Positions 22,860 through 33,338 of a stretch of DNA of 64,000 bases are shown here, in pieces. The stretch's first letter is position 1. Each line of letters begins with the position of its first letter. The position numbers were made by a program, and so were the translations under genes. The notes under the pieces were generated by a model that saw only the letters and a program-made list of their open reading frames with translations, was not told the origin of the DNA and made no database searches. The stretch comes from Paulinella micropora (lineage: Eukaryota; Cercozoa; Imbricatea; Euglyphida): NCBI GenBank assembly GCA_009731375.1, contig BJOX01000027.1, positions 3,590 to 67,589 on the forward strand, in the 5' to 3' direction.

Positions 22860-23560
22860 GTTGGTCTGTTGCGACTGTTTAAAGTCTTGTTTATGTTTTG
22901 GACAGTTGCAACAAATTCCACGGCCGATGTCTACTAGTGAAGGACTCTGTTGCGCCTGTTCAAAATCTTGTTTATGTTTTGAACAGGTGCAGCAAACGCT
23001 AAGTTTTCTGTCTTTTGTTGTGTTGCTGTCCAACAGAAACAACTTAACAAAGGACAGAACGTATCCGTGCTCGCCCCTTTGCTCACATCCTATTATAACA
23101 TCAGTACTGTAAGTACTTTCTTCCGATGGCAAATCAAGAAGCTGCGTTCTCTGCGGATGAACTGTTGTTTGTCTGTTGCGCCTTTTCAAAATCTTGTTTA
23201 TGTTTTGGACAGGTGCAGCAAATTCCACATCCGATGTCTACGATTGAAAGAGTGTGTTGCGCCTGTTCAAAATCTTGTTTATGTTTTGAACAGGTGCAAC
23301 AAATTCCACAGCCGATTTCTACGATTGAAGGAGTCTGTTGCGCCTGTTCAAAATCTTGTTTATGTTTTGAACAAGTTTAACAAATTCCAAAGCCGATGTC
23401 TACGATTGAAGGAGTCTGTTGCGCCTGTTCAAAATCTTGTTTATGTTTTGAACAGGTCCAACAAATTCCACAGCCGATGTCTACGATTGAAGGAGTCTGT
23501 TGCGCCTGTTCAAAATCTTGTTTATGTTTTGATCATGTGTAACAAATTCCAAAGTTGATG
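22860..23560. repeat. 81-bp tandem repeat, seven units in two blocks, each with a hairpin
   Basis: The TTATGTTTTG anchor occurs at 22891, 22972, then 23198, 23279, 23360, 23441 and 23522, spaced exactly 81 bp within each block. Most units contain CCTGTTCAAAA and TTTTGAACAGG, an 11-bp inverted repeat around an 11-nt loop. As 81 is 27 codons, both strands are open over several units (Cys-rich CSKSCLCFEQVQQIP on the plus strand). It could be a satellite or a repeat-protein gene; the palindrome argues for satellite or structural RNA. The motif GAAGCTGCGTTCTCTG near the second block recurs at 24363. Confidence 0.8.
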
Positions 23561-24016
23561 TCTACTGTTGAAGCATATCCTATTATAACATCAAGACAGG
23601 ATGAGATATGAGTACTTTCTTCCGAGTGCTGATCACGAAGCTGCGTTCTCTACTGTTGAAGGAAAGCGGGTGGAGGAGAAAAAAGAGTAGTTTCTTTTTG
23701 GAGGGGGCGGCCTTGTCGGACTTTGACTGTCGGATTGCTCGCTTTAGGTTTGAATGTAGGACTTGTCGCTTTAGGGGGCTGCTTTGTCAGACTTTGCGTG
23801 TTTGGACGCTTTCAGTATTAGCATTAATGTTAATGATAAAGAGGTTTTATAATAAAAAGCTATTTTTACATCTTTTCAGTTTATGTATTACGCAAACGTT
23901 CTTGTGTTTATTTAAGTTATGAATTATGAACTAAACTTAATCATCATAGTAATCGTTGCAGATGTTTCAAGTTGCTTGTCACTGTGTAGGTACTTGAAGT
24001 ATTCAAGCACAGAAGA

Positions 24017-24350
24017 ATGATGGCGCGCTGTTGCGGAGATACTAAGGATTGCAGACGATGCAGACTGATCAAGAACATATTGGAACGTTGGTGTTTAGAA
24101 AAAGATCCATGGATGTGCTACGACCATAAGCATCAGAAGTACAGGATCGAGGAACCTGGACTTAGGTACGTGTACATGCCGCACCTCTTGGTTACGTATG
24201 TATTTATTTGTGCATGATACAGACTTCCTCCAAAACATATTCTGGCTCAATGTGCGGCTTGGACAAAAAGGGTGATCGATGTCGGCGCAACAAATGCGTT
24301 CCCTTCGAACAAAATCATTACATTTGCAAACAGCATCAAGTATAATTTTA
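24017..24350 (+). CDS. Possible two-exon Cys/His-rich small protein
   Basis: An ORF from ATG 24017 encodes CCGDTKDCRRCR and KDPWMCYDHKHQK, ending at a GTACGT donor at 24166. After the acceptor at 24221-24222 another Cys/His-rich frame (MCGLDKKGDRCRRNKC then HYICKQHQV) ends near 24350. The phase does not join cleanly with the simplest donor, so the model is uncertain. It could be a small zinc-binding or secreted protein; no family recognised. Confidence 0.3.
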
Positions 24351-25003
24351 ATGAGTCTCAAGAAGCTGCGTTCTCTGTGGATGAACTGAATTGTATATGG
24401 AAAAATATTTTCAAAATTTCAAGGAATATCAATAAATATATACAGCTTCCAATTTTAGTAGTATCACTTGACATACATATGATAATATTTTAACAGAATT
24501 TCAAACACTGTTTTGCAATACTATTAATAACTATACTTGCCATGTGTCACGTGTGGAGCCGAGCTGGAAGCAGAATAGATATAAATTGAAAGAAGTCTGA
24601 TGACAGTGCATCTTGTTCATACAATATTGATATTTTAATAAACAGTTAAGAAAAAGGCTTACGGGACCTCTAGTATCCGTGCTCGCACCTTCGCCAAAGC
24701 AATTGATATTGAGATGCGAGTATTCTCATAGGCAGAAATATTCCCAGGATCAGAGTGAGTTTGGTTGATAACAAAGACTCTGATTATTATATATTAACCC
24801 TTACTCAGGCTTCCACATTTGTGGATCAAGATCCACAAATGTGGATCGGCGGTACTTTTCGAGTTTTGAATCCAAATTTGTGGATTTTGATAGTTGTATT
24901 AATAAATATTATCAAAATTAGTCAGGTTGAAGCTAACCATGTCAAAAAACCGTTCTTTAATAACTAATAAAACCTTCACAACCGAGGGCAGAGTGGCTGC
25001 CTC

Positions 25004-26416
25004 TTATATCTTCCAGATGGCACCCAGCGATAAAATGTATGCCACGTAAAACAAGTGCCTGTTCGGCAGATAGCTACGACCTTTAAATAGAATCATTCCC
25101 TCATCAATAGACACCCATTGCCCCAATTCCCACACCTTGGGAAAATTTTCCTGCATGACCTCTATGAGAAGACGAACATTAAACAGTTTATCATACAGAG
25201 GGCAGCCACGTGGAGCTGCTAGACGAGGGTCTGATATATGAAAATATTGCTTGATGTCTTGAAATCCTTTGAAGCTCATGACGCTGGAAAGGTCTGGCCA
25301 TTGCCAGAGTGAAGAAATGGTTCCCACCCAATAATCTGCCTCTGCAGGTAGACACATTACACCCACGTATATAATGATAGCCAAAAAAGCGTCACAGGTA
25401 TCCAAGGCCGCTGACGCTCTGAGGCACTGAGATTTCGCTTCCAGGTAGCATACCTGTTGGTGTTTTTAGTCACAGTCTGCCAGACATAGGCAACAGTAGC
25501 AAGAAATATCGAGCATGCTGAGGAGGTCGGGCGAACGCACACCAATAGAAGCTCTTGATTGTCCTTCAAAAGCTGGCACAGGACGAGGAGGAGCAACACC
25601 TACCTTCCATTCCTGTGCGTTTTTGAACTCACTGGCAGGCAAGCCATCACCTGCCTTACCTTCAGCCACTGCCACTGCCTCCTCCTCATCACTGGAGCTT
25701 CCTTCTACCTCCTTTTCATCATCACTCACAAATGCGTCGTCGGCATTGACAGCCTATTTTCCCTCACCCTCTGCTTCCTCTTCTTCCTCTTCTTCGGTTG
25801 AACTCTCCTCCCCATCGCCTTCCTGTGGCGGTCTGTTTTTGAGCAAAACAGGCAGTAACACAGTCAACTAAGGCTTGTGAATGTGTTATGGTACAAAAAC
25901 ATACCATATATATAGCACTATCGCAAGCCTTAGTTGACAAGAAAGCAACACCAAATTACAAGCAAACACTTGTGAACAGAAGGGGGCTAGGTACTCGTAA
26001 TCTTCATCCTCGGGATCGCTCGGGATCAAGCCCTCCATACTGAGAAAACACAGAGAAACAAATGCACAGCAACAAAAAAAAAACGAGGCACACAGAAAGC
26101 AAGCATACCCATCATCATAGATCCCTCCAGCTTGTGCGTTGGCCTCCTGAGCTTGTTCTGGTATGTCGTTCATGGATTCTACACCGCCTTCAAAGCGATA
26201 CTTTAAAATCTCAGAGGAAATCGTCATGGAGTCATCCTCGTCTTCTGGGTCCCACTCCACCCAGAACTTGTCTTTTGTGCGACCATACGGTCGTGAAACA
26301 GTGCCCTCAATCTCCCTAGTCTTCCAGTCATCTGGATATTTTTGTTTGGCAAAAGCCTCACCAAATTCCCTGACTGGAAGACGCACAAGGACTGAGAGAA
26401 CTGCGTGCGCAGACAT
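25004..26416 (-). pseudogene. piggyBac-type transposase, degenerate
   Basis: Minus-strand pieces in order: N-terminal domain (ATG at 26416; WKTREIEGTV, WVEWDPEDEDDS) with a probable intron near 26115; an acidic stretch with one in-frame stop; the EWKVGVAPPRPVPAFEGQSR block; TNRYATWKRNLSASERQRPW after a frame change; then VSIDEGMILFKGRSYLP, the DDE_Tnp_1_7 block with the first catalytic Asp. The rest of the catalytic domain is missing below 25004. Frame changes near 25500 and 25390 and the stop show it is dead. No terminal repeats were found. Confidence 0.72.
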
Positions 26417-26519
26417 GATGTTGAAAAAAAGGCAAAGTCCACGTAAAAATGGTATCGAAAATTCGTTTAAAAAAAAAGTGGTTGGTGTCTGTTTTCAGTT
26501 TCATATTTGCGTAAAATAT

Positions 26520-26580
26520 ACTATATAGTATGATATATATATATAGTGTATATACATGTATATATATATGTATATATATA
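26520..26580. repeat. TA-rich microsatellite
   Basis: ATATAT/GTATAT alternation of about 60 bp upstream of the piggyBac remnant. Confidence 0.7.
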
Positions 26581-26664
26581 TTACGCAAACACTTTTAATC
26601 AGAGAATACTATCATTAATATTTGCCACTAGTAATAATAAGTGTGACTCTGAATCATATCAAAT

Positions 26665-27060
26665 TAGTCCCATTGAGACTAAACCCGTCGCGTTGGGACC
26701 GATTTAGTCCCATTGGGACTGTATATCCAAATTTCAGGTCTGGAACATATTTAAGTAAAAGTATGATACATACAAACAAACAAATCAAAATATAGTCACA
26801 TGGGTATCATACATTTTCTACATTTGGTCTCAATTTTAGTCCGATATGGTTTTATTTATTGGTCCCAGAACGATCGATATTTGGTCTCAATTTAGTCCCA
26901 TGTGTATAATACATTTTTTTACAAATATGGTTTTTTTATTGGTCCCAGAACGATCCCAAATAAAAAAAATCCTCGGTCCCAGGGGCGATTCTAAAAAAAA
27001 TTGTGGTCCCGCGGGACCGATTTGGTCCCGCAAATCGGTCCCGCGGGACCGAATTGTGAG
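26665..27060. repeat. Degenerate GGTCCC repeat with palindromic core
   Basis: The motif TTTAGTCCCATTGGGACT or GGTCCC.G.ACGAT recurs at irregular spacing and becomes perfect at the right end, where GGTCCCGCGGGACC occurs at 27005-27018 and 27037-27050 with GGTCCCGC between. No gene. Confidence 0.7.
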
Positions 27061-27345
27061 TTGTAGTGTATGCGGAGGCCCCGCCGAATGCCCGTCACGC
27101 GGCATGGCCCTCCATCACGAAGTCAGCCTGCCTCTCCCGATCATCGAGCTGTACCTCCAAGGCGACGACTTCTCGACCATAAACACCCGGGTCACCCTCG
27201 ACAGGTGTTTGGCTCCAAGCCTGCTCCTCTAGAAATCGGCCCCCGAACCTCGGTCTAGGCAAGGCCGACGACACCGTCGTCGCCATAGACGCAAAAGCAG
27301 GAACCAAAACCCCCAGCCTCTGCATCCTCCCGCACGTCCCGCCCC

Positions 27346-27768
27346 ATGGTCGGACGTCCCCGAGAGTCACCAAATGCCACACGCCTGGCTCACCCAGTGG
27401 TCGCCCCACGAAGTCGCCGCCAACCTAACACGCTCGCTCGGTCTGGCACCGACTCGACTCAGTCTCTGAACAATATGCAAAGCCGCGCCGGACAACCAAG
27501 TCTGGAGCGCTCTCCAGACTCTACTCAATTGAGGCCGCCTGACTCTGTGGCGCTTTCGCACGTGGATTCCTCCAAGGAAGACCCCGCGCAGGCAGGTCCT
27601 AGGTTTCTTACAGAGGCAGTCAACCCGGACCTCACCAGACCTCAACAAGACCAGCTCTGGAATCTCATTCGCAATTACGAACACACTGTTCTTTCTCCTC
27701 GGTCAACACCACCAGTCCAGCCTGTGCAAGGAGTCAGGCATGTCCGTGTGACAGAACGGTGGTGCTAG
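27346..27768 (+). pseudogene. Possible retroelement pol-linker fragment
   Basis: A 140-aa ORF ending NPDLTRPQQDQLWNLIRNYE, which resembles the LxxxQrxqLxxLLxxy segment between protease and RT of gypsy elements. No protease or RT motif is present. It overlaps a better-organised ORF on the other strand, so the call is weak. Confidence 0.25.
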
Positions 27769-28430
27769 TACCCTGGCGCGACTATTCCCGCAGCGGAAGG
27801 TGAGGTTTGCCTTCCACAGCGAAGATGCACCCTCGCGCTGCGACCTCGGGTGGTCTCGCACGCCGAACAACAGGTGACAGAGCAATTCACCATCTAGCCC
27901 TGTGTCCCAAGAGACCTGCTGCCCTGGCCACGCCGGGTGGGCTGCCAGTGCCTGTCTCCAGGCGTGGCAGATGGACAACAGTTCGTATCCGTGGTCGAGG
28001 TGCAGTGCTGCCATGCGCTGCAGGTGGCTGGCGTCAAGCGGGCTGGCGTGGAACTGGCGCGGACAGTGGCCGCCTTCACAGCTTACGGTACGGAGCGAAC
28101 CTCTGCACCACAGCCCTTCGGGCGCCGTGAATGCGCGCTCAAACTGGTCTCGAAACCGCTCCGCGTACCTGAGGAAAAGCGCCCATCGCTCCTCCCCAAG
28201 GAACCGCTTCATGCCCATCCGATCTGCCAAACGAGAATTTTTAGCAGCAACCAAGGTGTACCAACGCAGGTTTCCCCGCCGCAAAAAAAGTCTCTGCGAC
28301 CTCGTTAGCTTGTAATCGCACCTGGGCTTGGGACCAGCACCAAGCCAAGACCAGCCTGCCGATCCCACTGCACGGCCGAAGGCAGCCCTCTTAACATCGG
28401 TAACGGCGTTACCCTGTGAGCGAGTGACAG
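27703..28430 (-). CDS. Unrecognised ORF with HNH-like Cys/His pattern
   Basis: After the poly-Ser artefact the minus frame continues for ~240 residues of normal composition: GPKPRCDYKLTRSQRLFLRR, then CRGSLRTVSCEGGHCP, AALHLDHGYELLSICHAWRQ and LCHLLFGVRDHP, ending LTFRCGNSRA and FCH. The paired Cys residues and LHLDH resemble a treble-clef/HNH layout, but I cannot place it in a family. No start codon is clear and it may be a retroelement or gene fragment. Confidence 0.35.
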
Positions 28431-28436
28431 CTAGCA

Positions 28437-29252
28437 AAGAAGAAGAAGAAGAAGAAGAAGAAGAAGAAGAAGAAGAAGAAGAAGAAGAAGAAGAAGAAGA
28501 AGACGATGACGAAGAAGAAGACGATGACGAAGAAGAAGAAGAAGAAGAAGAAGAAGAAGAAGAAGAAGAAGAAGGAGAAGAAGAAGAAGAAGAAGAAGAA
28601 GAAGAAGAAGAAGGAGGAGGAGGAGGAGGAGGAGGAGGAGGAGGAGAAGGAGAAGAAGGAGCAGGAGGAGGAGGAGAAGGAGAAGGAAAAGGAGGAGGAG
28701 GAGGAGGGAGGAGAAGAAGAAGAGCAAGAAGAAGAAGAAGGAGGAGGAGGAGCAGCAGCAGCAGAAGAAGAAGAACAAGAAGAGGAAAAAGAGGAAGGAG
28801 GAGTACAAGGAAGAGCAGGAGAAGGAGGAGGAGAAGGAGGAGTAAGAGGAGAAAGTGGATGACAAGAAGAAGTACGAGGAAAATGTAGAGGATTGGAAGC
28901 AGAAGGAAACAGATTAGGAGGATGAGGAGAAGAGAAGGATGAGGAGGAGGAGAACGACTGAGGAGGAGGAGGAGAACGAGGAGGAGGAGAACGAGGAGGA
29001 AGAGGAGGAGAACGAGGAGAACGACAAGGAAGAGGAGAACAAGGAAGAGGAGAACGACAAGGAAGAGGAGAAGAGAAGGATGAGGAGGAGGAGGAGGAGA
29101 ACGACCGAGGAGGAGGAGGAGGAGAACGAGGAGGAGAACGAGGAGGAGGAGAAGGAGGAGGAGAAGGAGAACCACGAGGAGGAGGAGGAGAACGAGGAGG
29201 AGGAGGAGAACGAAAAGGAAGAGGAGAACAAGGAGTGGGCGGACAAGCAAGA

Positions 29253-29287
<35 letters not shown>

Positions 29288-30232
29288 AGAAGAAGAAGAA
29301 GAAGAAGAAGAAGAAGAAGACGATGACGAAGAAGAAGACGATGACGAAGAAGAAGAAGAAGAAGAAGAAGAAGAAGAAGAAGAAGAAGAAGAAGAAGAAG
29401 AAGGGGCAGGAGGAGGAGGAGGAGGAGGAGAAGAAGAAGAAGAAGAGCAAGAAGAAGAGGAAGAAGAAGAAGAAGGAGGAGGAGGAGGAGGAGGAGCAGC
29501 AGCAGCAGCAGCAGAAGAAGAAGAAGAAGAAGAAGGAGAAAAAGAAGAAGAAGAAGAAGACGAAGAAGAAGAAGAAGAAGAAGAAGAAGAAGAAGAAGAA
29601 GAAGAAGAAGAAGAAGAAGAGGAAAAAGAGGAAGGAGGAGTACAAGGAAGAGCAGGAGGAGGAGGAGGAGTAAGAGAAGAAAGTGGATGACAAGAAGTAC
29701 GAGGAAAGTGTAGAGGATTGGAAGCAGAAGGAAACAGATTAGGAGGACGAGGAGAAGGAGAAGGATGAGGAGGAGGAGAAGGAGAACGACGAGGAGGAGA
29801 AGGAGAAGGATGAGGAGGAGGAGAAGGAGAACGACGAGGAGGAGGAGGAGAACGAGGAGGAGGAGGAGAACGAGGAGGAGGAGAACGAGGAGGAGGAGGA
29901 GAACGAGGAGGAGGAGGAGAACGAGGAGGAGGAGGAGAACGACAAGGAAGAGGAGAACAAGGAGTGGGCAGACAAGCAAGAGAAAGAAGACGAAGAAGAA
30001 GAAGAAGAAGAAGAAGAAGAAGAAGAAGGAGAAGAAGAAGAAGAAGAAGAAGAAGAAGAAGAAGAAGAAGAAGAAGAAGAAGAAGAATGAGGTGAAGGAG
30101 AAAGAGGATGAGCAGGGGAAGCTGAAGGAGATCTGGAAGGAGGACGAGGAGCAGGAGGAGGAGGAGGAGGAGGAGAAGAAGAAGAAGAAGAAGAAGAAGA
30201 AGAAGAAGAAGAAGAAGAAGAAGAAGAAGCTT
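28437..30232. repeat. Long (GAA)n/(GAG)n triplet tract
   Basis: 1.8 kb of purine-rich triplets with GACGATGACGAA and GGAGGAGAACGAG subrepeats. It is the mirror-orientation partner of the TTC tract at 20581-22330. ORFs are artefacts. Confidence 0.95.
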
Positions 30233-30520
30233 GTGGCCCAACGCGTAAGGCCATCTCCACTCTTCCTGTACAGAGTTGAAAGTTCAACTCACTACCGAAG
30301 TCATAATTAGCAATTGCAGCCAGCATGCTGCGAACGAGGACGCGCTCAGAGATTGTCATAGCCATGGTAAAGTGTTTTCCTTTGAGTCCTTTCTTGGTTG
30401 TTTGTGGTGAAAAGTTTCTGTGGTTGATGTTCACTCGTGGTTTTTGAGGAGATTGTGCTCGGGTTTTTTGGGTAGCATTTGTCAAAAATCCAACGGGTTT
30501 TATGTTTTGTGAACACTTCT
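30225..30520 (-). repeat. Inverted-repeat copy 2, adjoining the GAA tract
   Basis: Homologous in reverse orientation to 20240-20590, including upstream sequence (AAACCCGTTGGATTTTTGAC versus AAACCCGTTGAGTTTTCGGC). The two copies bracket about 10 kb. Confidence 0.7.
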
Positions 30521-30657
30521 GATATGGTAGATTATCATCCACACATTCAAGCCGTCTATTTTTATCAAGACCCCAACGCACTTCCAGAAACCTCTCCTCG
30601 TCCTCGCCAATCAAATAGTAGCAAGGTCTTTCGTGAGCTCGTCCTCGCATCTTTCGT

Positions 30658-30663
30658 GAGCGA
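30658..30663. repeat. Target site duplication, left (GAGCGA)
   Basis: The identical GAGCGA follows the right terminus at 51832-51837. Polintons characteristically make 6-bp duplications. Confidence 0.9.
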
Positions 30664-30756
30664 AGTAGTATAGAGTGCCACTTCGTCACACTTTTTCAAT
30701 ACACGCCCCGCCCCCAGAGACACACACACGGTCGGCCCGCGGGGACAAAAAGGCAA
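30664..30756. repeat. Left terminal inverted repeat of element B
   Basis: Starts AGTAGTATAGAGTGCCACTT. The first 45 bases are identical to the reverse complement of the right end, and similarity continues through GGCCCG and GGCAA to about base 93. Confidence 0.95.
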
Positions 30757-31082
30757 CGGTAATAAAAAAGTGGAAACGGTTAATAAAATGAAACACGTAG
30801 CCTTTCTCAACATTGAACACAGTCACAGCTGTCAATTTGCGAAAAAATAAATATAAAGGGTTTTGCGGTTTTTTTCTTTTCTTTTTTGTTGAAGTTGCTG
30901 TTAGATAGAAAAATGAAATGGCGACGGATAAATAAAAAGGAAAATGAGCCCGTGAACGAAACATTGATGACTGGTAATTTTTTGCACGAAAACTGTAAAA
31001 TAGACCAACAGATTTTCTCCCTGCCCAAAAAGTCGTTTTTTGGTCAGGAGGAAAGAAGGCCATTTTACCCCTTGCAAAAATA

Positions 31083-31092
31083 TATAAAAGTG
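31083..31092 (+). promoter_or_regulatory. TATA-like element before the coiled-coil gene
   Basis: TATAAAAGTG lies 7-16 bp upstream of the ATG at 31099. TATA-rich tracts sit at similar places before the fiber (33905), ATPase (38635), core-protein (39610), protease (39980) and capsid (41650, 42545) genes. Confidence 0.45.
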
Positions 31093-31098
31093 ATATAT

Positions 31099-31572
31099 AT
31101 GTCCAATAACTTTGATAACTTTGATAATTATTCTGATAATTCTGATAATGAGAGTATAAGACGAGACAGTAATGACTGGGTAGAATATTATATAGATAAG
31201 CCAGAAACTAAAGTAATTAGAGATAAAATGAGAGTAAGTAATCAAATAGAGTTGATAAATGAAAAAATAAAAGAACTAACTAAGAAAAAAGAAGAGCTTG
31301 AAGAGAGAGAGGATGCGATAGACGAAAGATTAGCAGAGATAGAAGAAGAGAAGCAAAAAAAGAAAAATAATGATAAAATGAAAAGAAAGAGAAAGAGAGA
31401 AGAAGAAAGAAGAAAGAAAGAGGAGAGGTTGTTGGATAGTTGGTTGCTAGCTAGGAAGCAACCATTGAGTTTGAGAGAGGAGGAGCAGGCGAGGAGGTTA
31501 ATATGTAATGGAGATAGCTTTGATATGGTTTTGGATAAATATAATAAATACAGAAATAGGGTTGAGGGGTAA
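31099..31572 (+). CDS. Coiled-coil protein near the terminus (element B)
   Basis: 157 aa from MSNNFDNFDNYSDNSDNESI. I chose this ATG rather than the upstream one at 30886 because a TATA-like box lies just before it and homology with 7144-7596 begins after it. The N-terminus is Asn/Asp-rich; residues ~50-115 are a heavily charged coiled coil (KKKEELEEREDAIDERLAEI); the conserved end is LLDSWLLARKQPLSLREEEQ. Function unknown. It reads inward from the terminal repeat. Confidence 0.75.
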   Translation: MSNNFDNFDNYSDNSDNESIRRDSNDWVEYYIDKPETKVIRDKMRVSNQIELINEKIKELTKKKEELEEREDAIDERLAEIEEEKQKKKNNDKMKRKRKREEERRKKEERLLDSWLLARKQPLSLREEEQARRLICNGDSFDMVLDKYNKYRNRVEG

Positions 31573-31664
31573 AAATAGCTGACTATATAAAGTCCTGGGC
31601 AAGACATTAAACTACCCCTACATAAACACATATTGTCCCTCTGTGTGTTTATGTAGGTTGGGCA

Positions 31665-32215
31665 ATGCCTCCGAAGAAGAAAGCAGAAGAGCCAGCTCCT
31701 GCTCCTCCTCAGGTAATCATCTCTTTTTTTGTTGTTGTTCTGATTGTTGTTTGTGATTGTATGAGCCTGTTGAGCCACTAGATGAAGCAGAGGAGGAAGA
31801 GGATGAGGAGATGGACGAGGTCAAATTTGTTTTTTTGAGTTAGTCTCATAGTGTGAAATTTTAGTTGGCTGAGGATGTTGAAGCTGTTGACCTTGAAAAT
31901 GATGGAAAAGAAAGAAAGCGCCGTGGAGGGAGGAAGCCCAAAACTCCAAACGTAGTAGTTGAGGGAAAAACATATTACGCAGCCATTGATACAGCTTCTG
32001 GGGTCGCAACTGTCTTTCACGAGGCAAAAGATGGTCGAGTTGCGTGTCAGTTATTGAAACACAAGTCAGCTCCAAAAGTGAAAGAATATTTTGTTGTTCG
32101 GTATTCCAGCGGGCAATACTTTCTATTTCAAAAGTGGGGTAATATCGCACCGATTACAAACAAAAAAAAGCTTGGTAAGATTGTTACTACTTACTCAGTC
32201 ATAATTGAAAAATAA
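31665..32215 (+). CDS. Spliced gene for acidic/basic DNA-binding-like protein (element B)
   Basis: Three phase-0 exons: 31665-31712 (MPPKKKAEEPAPAPPQ), 31766-31819 (acidic, EEEEDEEMDE) and 31865-32215. Introns of 53 and 45 bp begin GT and end AG. The product is 150 aa: an acidic N-terminus, a basic patch KERKRRGGRKPKTPN and a ~100-aa domain with WGNIAPITNKKK near the end. It is homologous to 6124-6854 of element A, with the same exon logic though a different intron number. Function unknown; host-like splicing implies nuclear transcription. Confidence 0.75.
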
Positions 32216-32269
32216 TAATAAAAAAGGTTTGCGGACTTCACCTAAACTAACAATACTTATAATAAATTA

Positions 32270-33260
32270 CAAATCCATTATTTCTTTTTTCTTTTTAATC
32301 CGGGCACTACTACGAATGTTTTCCGGCTTTATGTCTAATGACTTTAATAAGTGGCCGGTCTTTTTTTGTTTAGTTGCTTCTTTAACTTTGTCGGCTAGTT
32401 GAGGTTTAATTTCTTCCGGTTCTTGTTCTGGACTTTAATAATTGTTGAGGACTAATTAATTCGTGGTCGTCAAGTATTAACTTAAAGCCTTTCCGACCTT
32501 TTACTGTATATACTTTCTTTGAATACTGAACATCACCCTTAGAAAAAACCGTTCTTTCTAGTTCTTTTCTAACGGTTGAGCCCTTAGGAAATTTATTAAT
32601 AAGACCAGCCCTGTATATTTCTTGATCGTTTTTCTTTTTACCTTCATAGACTTCCATAGGTGTAGCCTTTATTGTATTATGATATGTATTATTATAATTA
32701 TCAACAATTTCATTAATGTAAGGAACCCAAACAAAATCGTCATTAACTTCCCACATAAAATTTAAATCGTTTCTTATTGTTCTAATAAATCTATCTACTA
32801 TACCCATAGTTCGGTGGTCGCCAACTTCGTTAGTTGTATGTTGAATTCCATTCTCTTTGAAGTATTCTGCGACTTGTCCTTTATATTCACTGCCGTTGTC
32901 TGACGTAATCCTTTTAGGTTTCGGCATTTTTTTTAATCCTTCCAATACTTCGCCAGTTGATTTATTTTTGATCGGTTCAATCCAACCACGACGAGAATAA
33001 ACATCAATCATTACTAATCCAAAGTTGTAGTTTTTGTTTCCTTTCTTAGTAGCTATTTTAGACATATCCATTAAGTCAATGAACACTTGGCTTAATGGTT
33101 CAGGTTCAGGGGCTAGTATAGTATTCCATTTTTTAGGTGCTTTGGATTGATGGTGAATTTCAGAAGCCTCTTCAATTTTCTTTTTTTCAAGTTCTTCCTT
33201 ATCTTGCGGAGACTCCGCCTCCGTTTCAGTATTTTGCGGATTGCTGTGTTTATGATCCAT
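32270..33260 (-). CDS. rve-family integrase (element B), C-terminal tail frameshifted
   Basis: A 284-aa retroviral-superfamily integrase starting MDHKHSNPQNTETEAE. Catalytic acids: D62 (FIDLMDMS), D121 (TSDNGSEYKG) and D156 (MGIVDRF), spaced as in DD35E enzymes but with Asp for the usual Glu. A downstream chromo-like region (FPKGSTVRKELERTVFSKGD...VKGRKGFKLI) follows. The ORF stops at 32406, but the conserved tail (KPENIRSSARIKKK) continues in another frame to about 32270, so one base is lost or gained near 32425. The catalytic core is intact. Confidence 0.88.
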
Positions 33261-33338
33261 TGTAGGGACACCCTAGTAGTACTACTACGACCCGAATTTT
33301 TTTGGTGAAGCTTTTTTTTTAAAAAAAGGTTCATATAT

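Noticed and set aside
22860-23560. CRISPR array
   Set aside because: Units are contiguous 81-bp repeats without unique spacers, in eukaryotic DNA.
28409-30241. Long poly-Ser/Pro and Lys/Glu ORFs on both strands
   Set aside because: Artefacts of the GAA/GAG tract; codon content follows the repeat, not protein selection.
30886-31098. N-terminal extension of the coiled-coil gene from ATG 30886
   Set aside because: A TATA-like box and the homology boundary favour ATG 31099.
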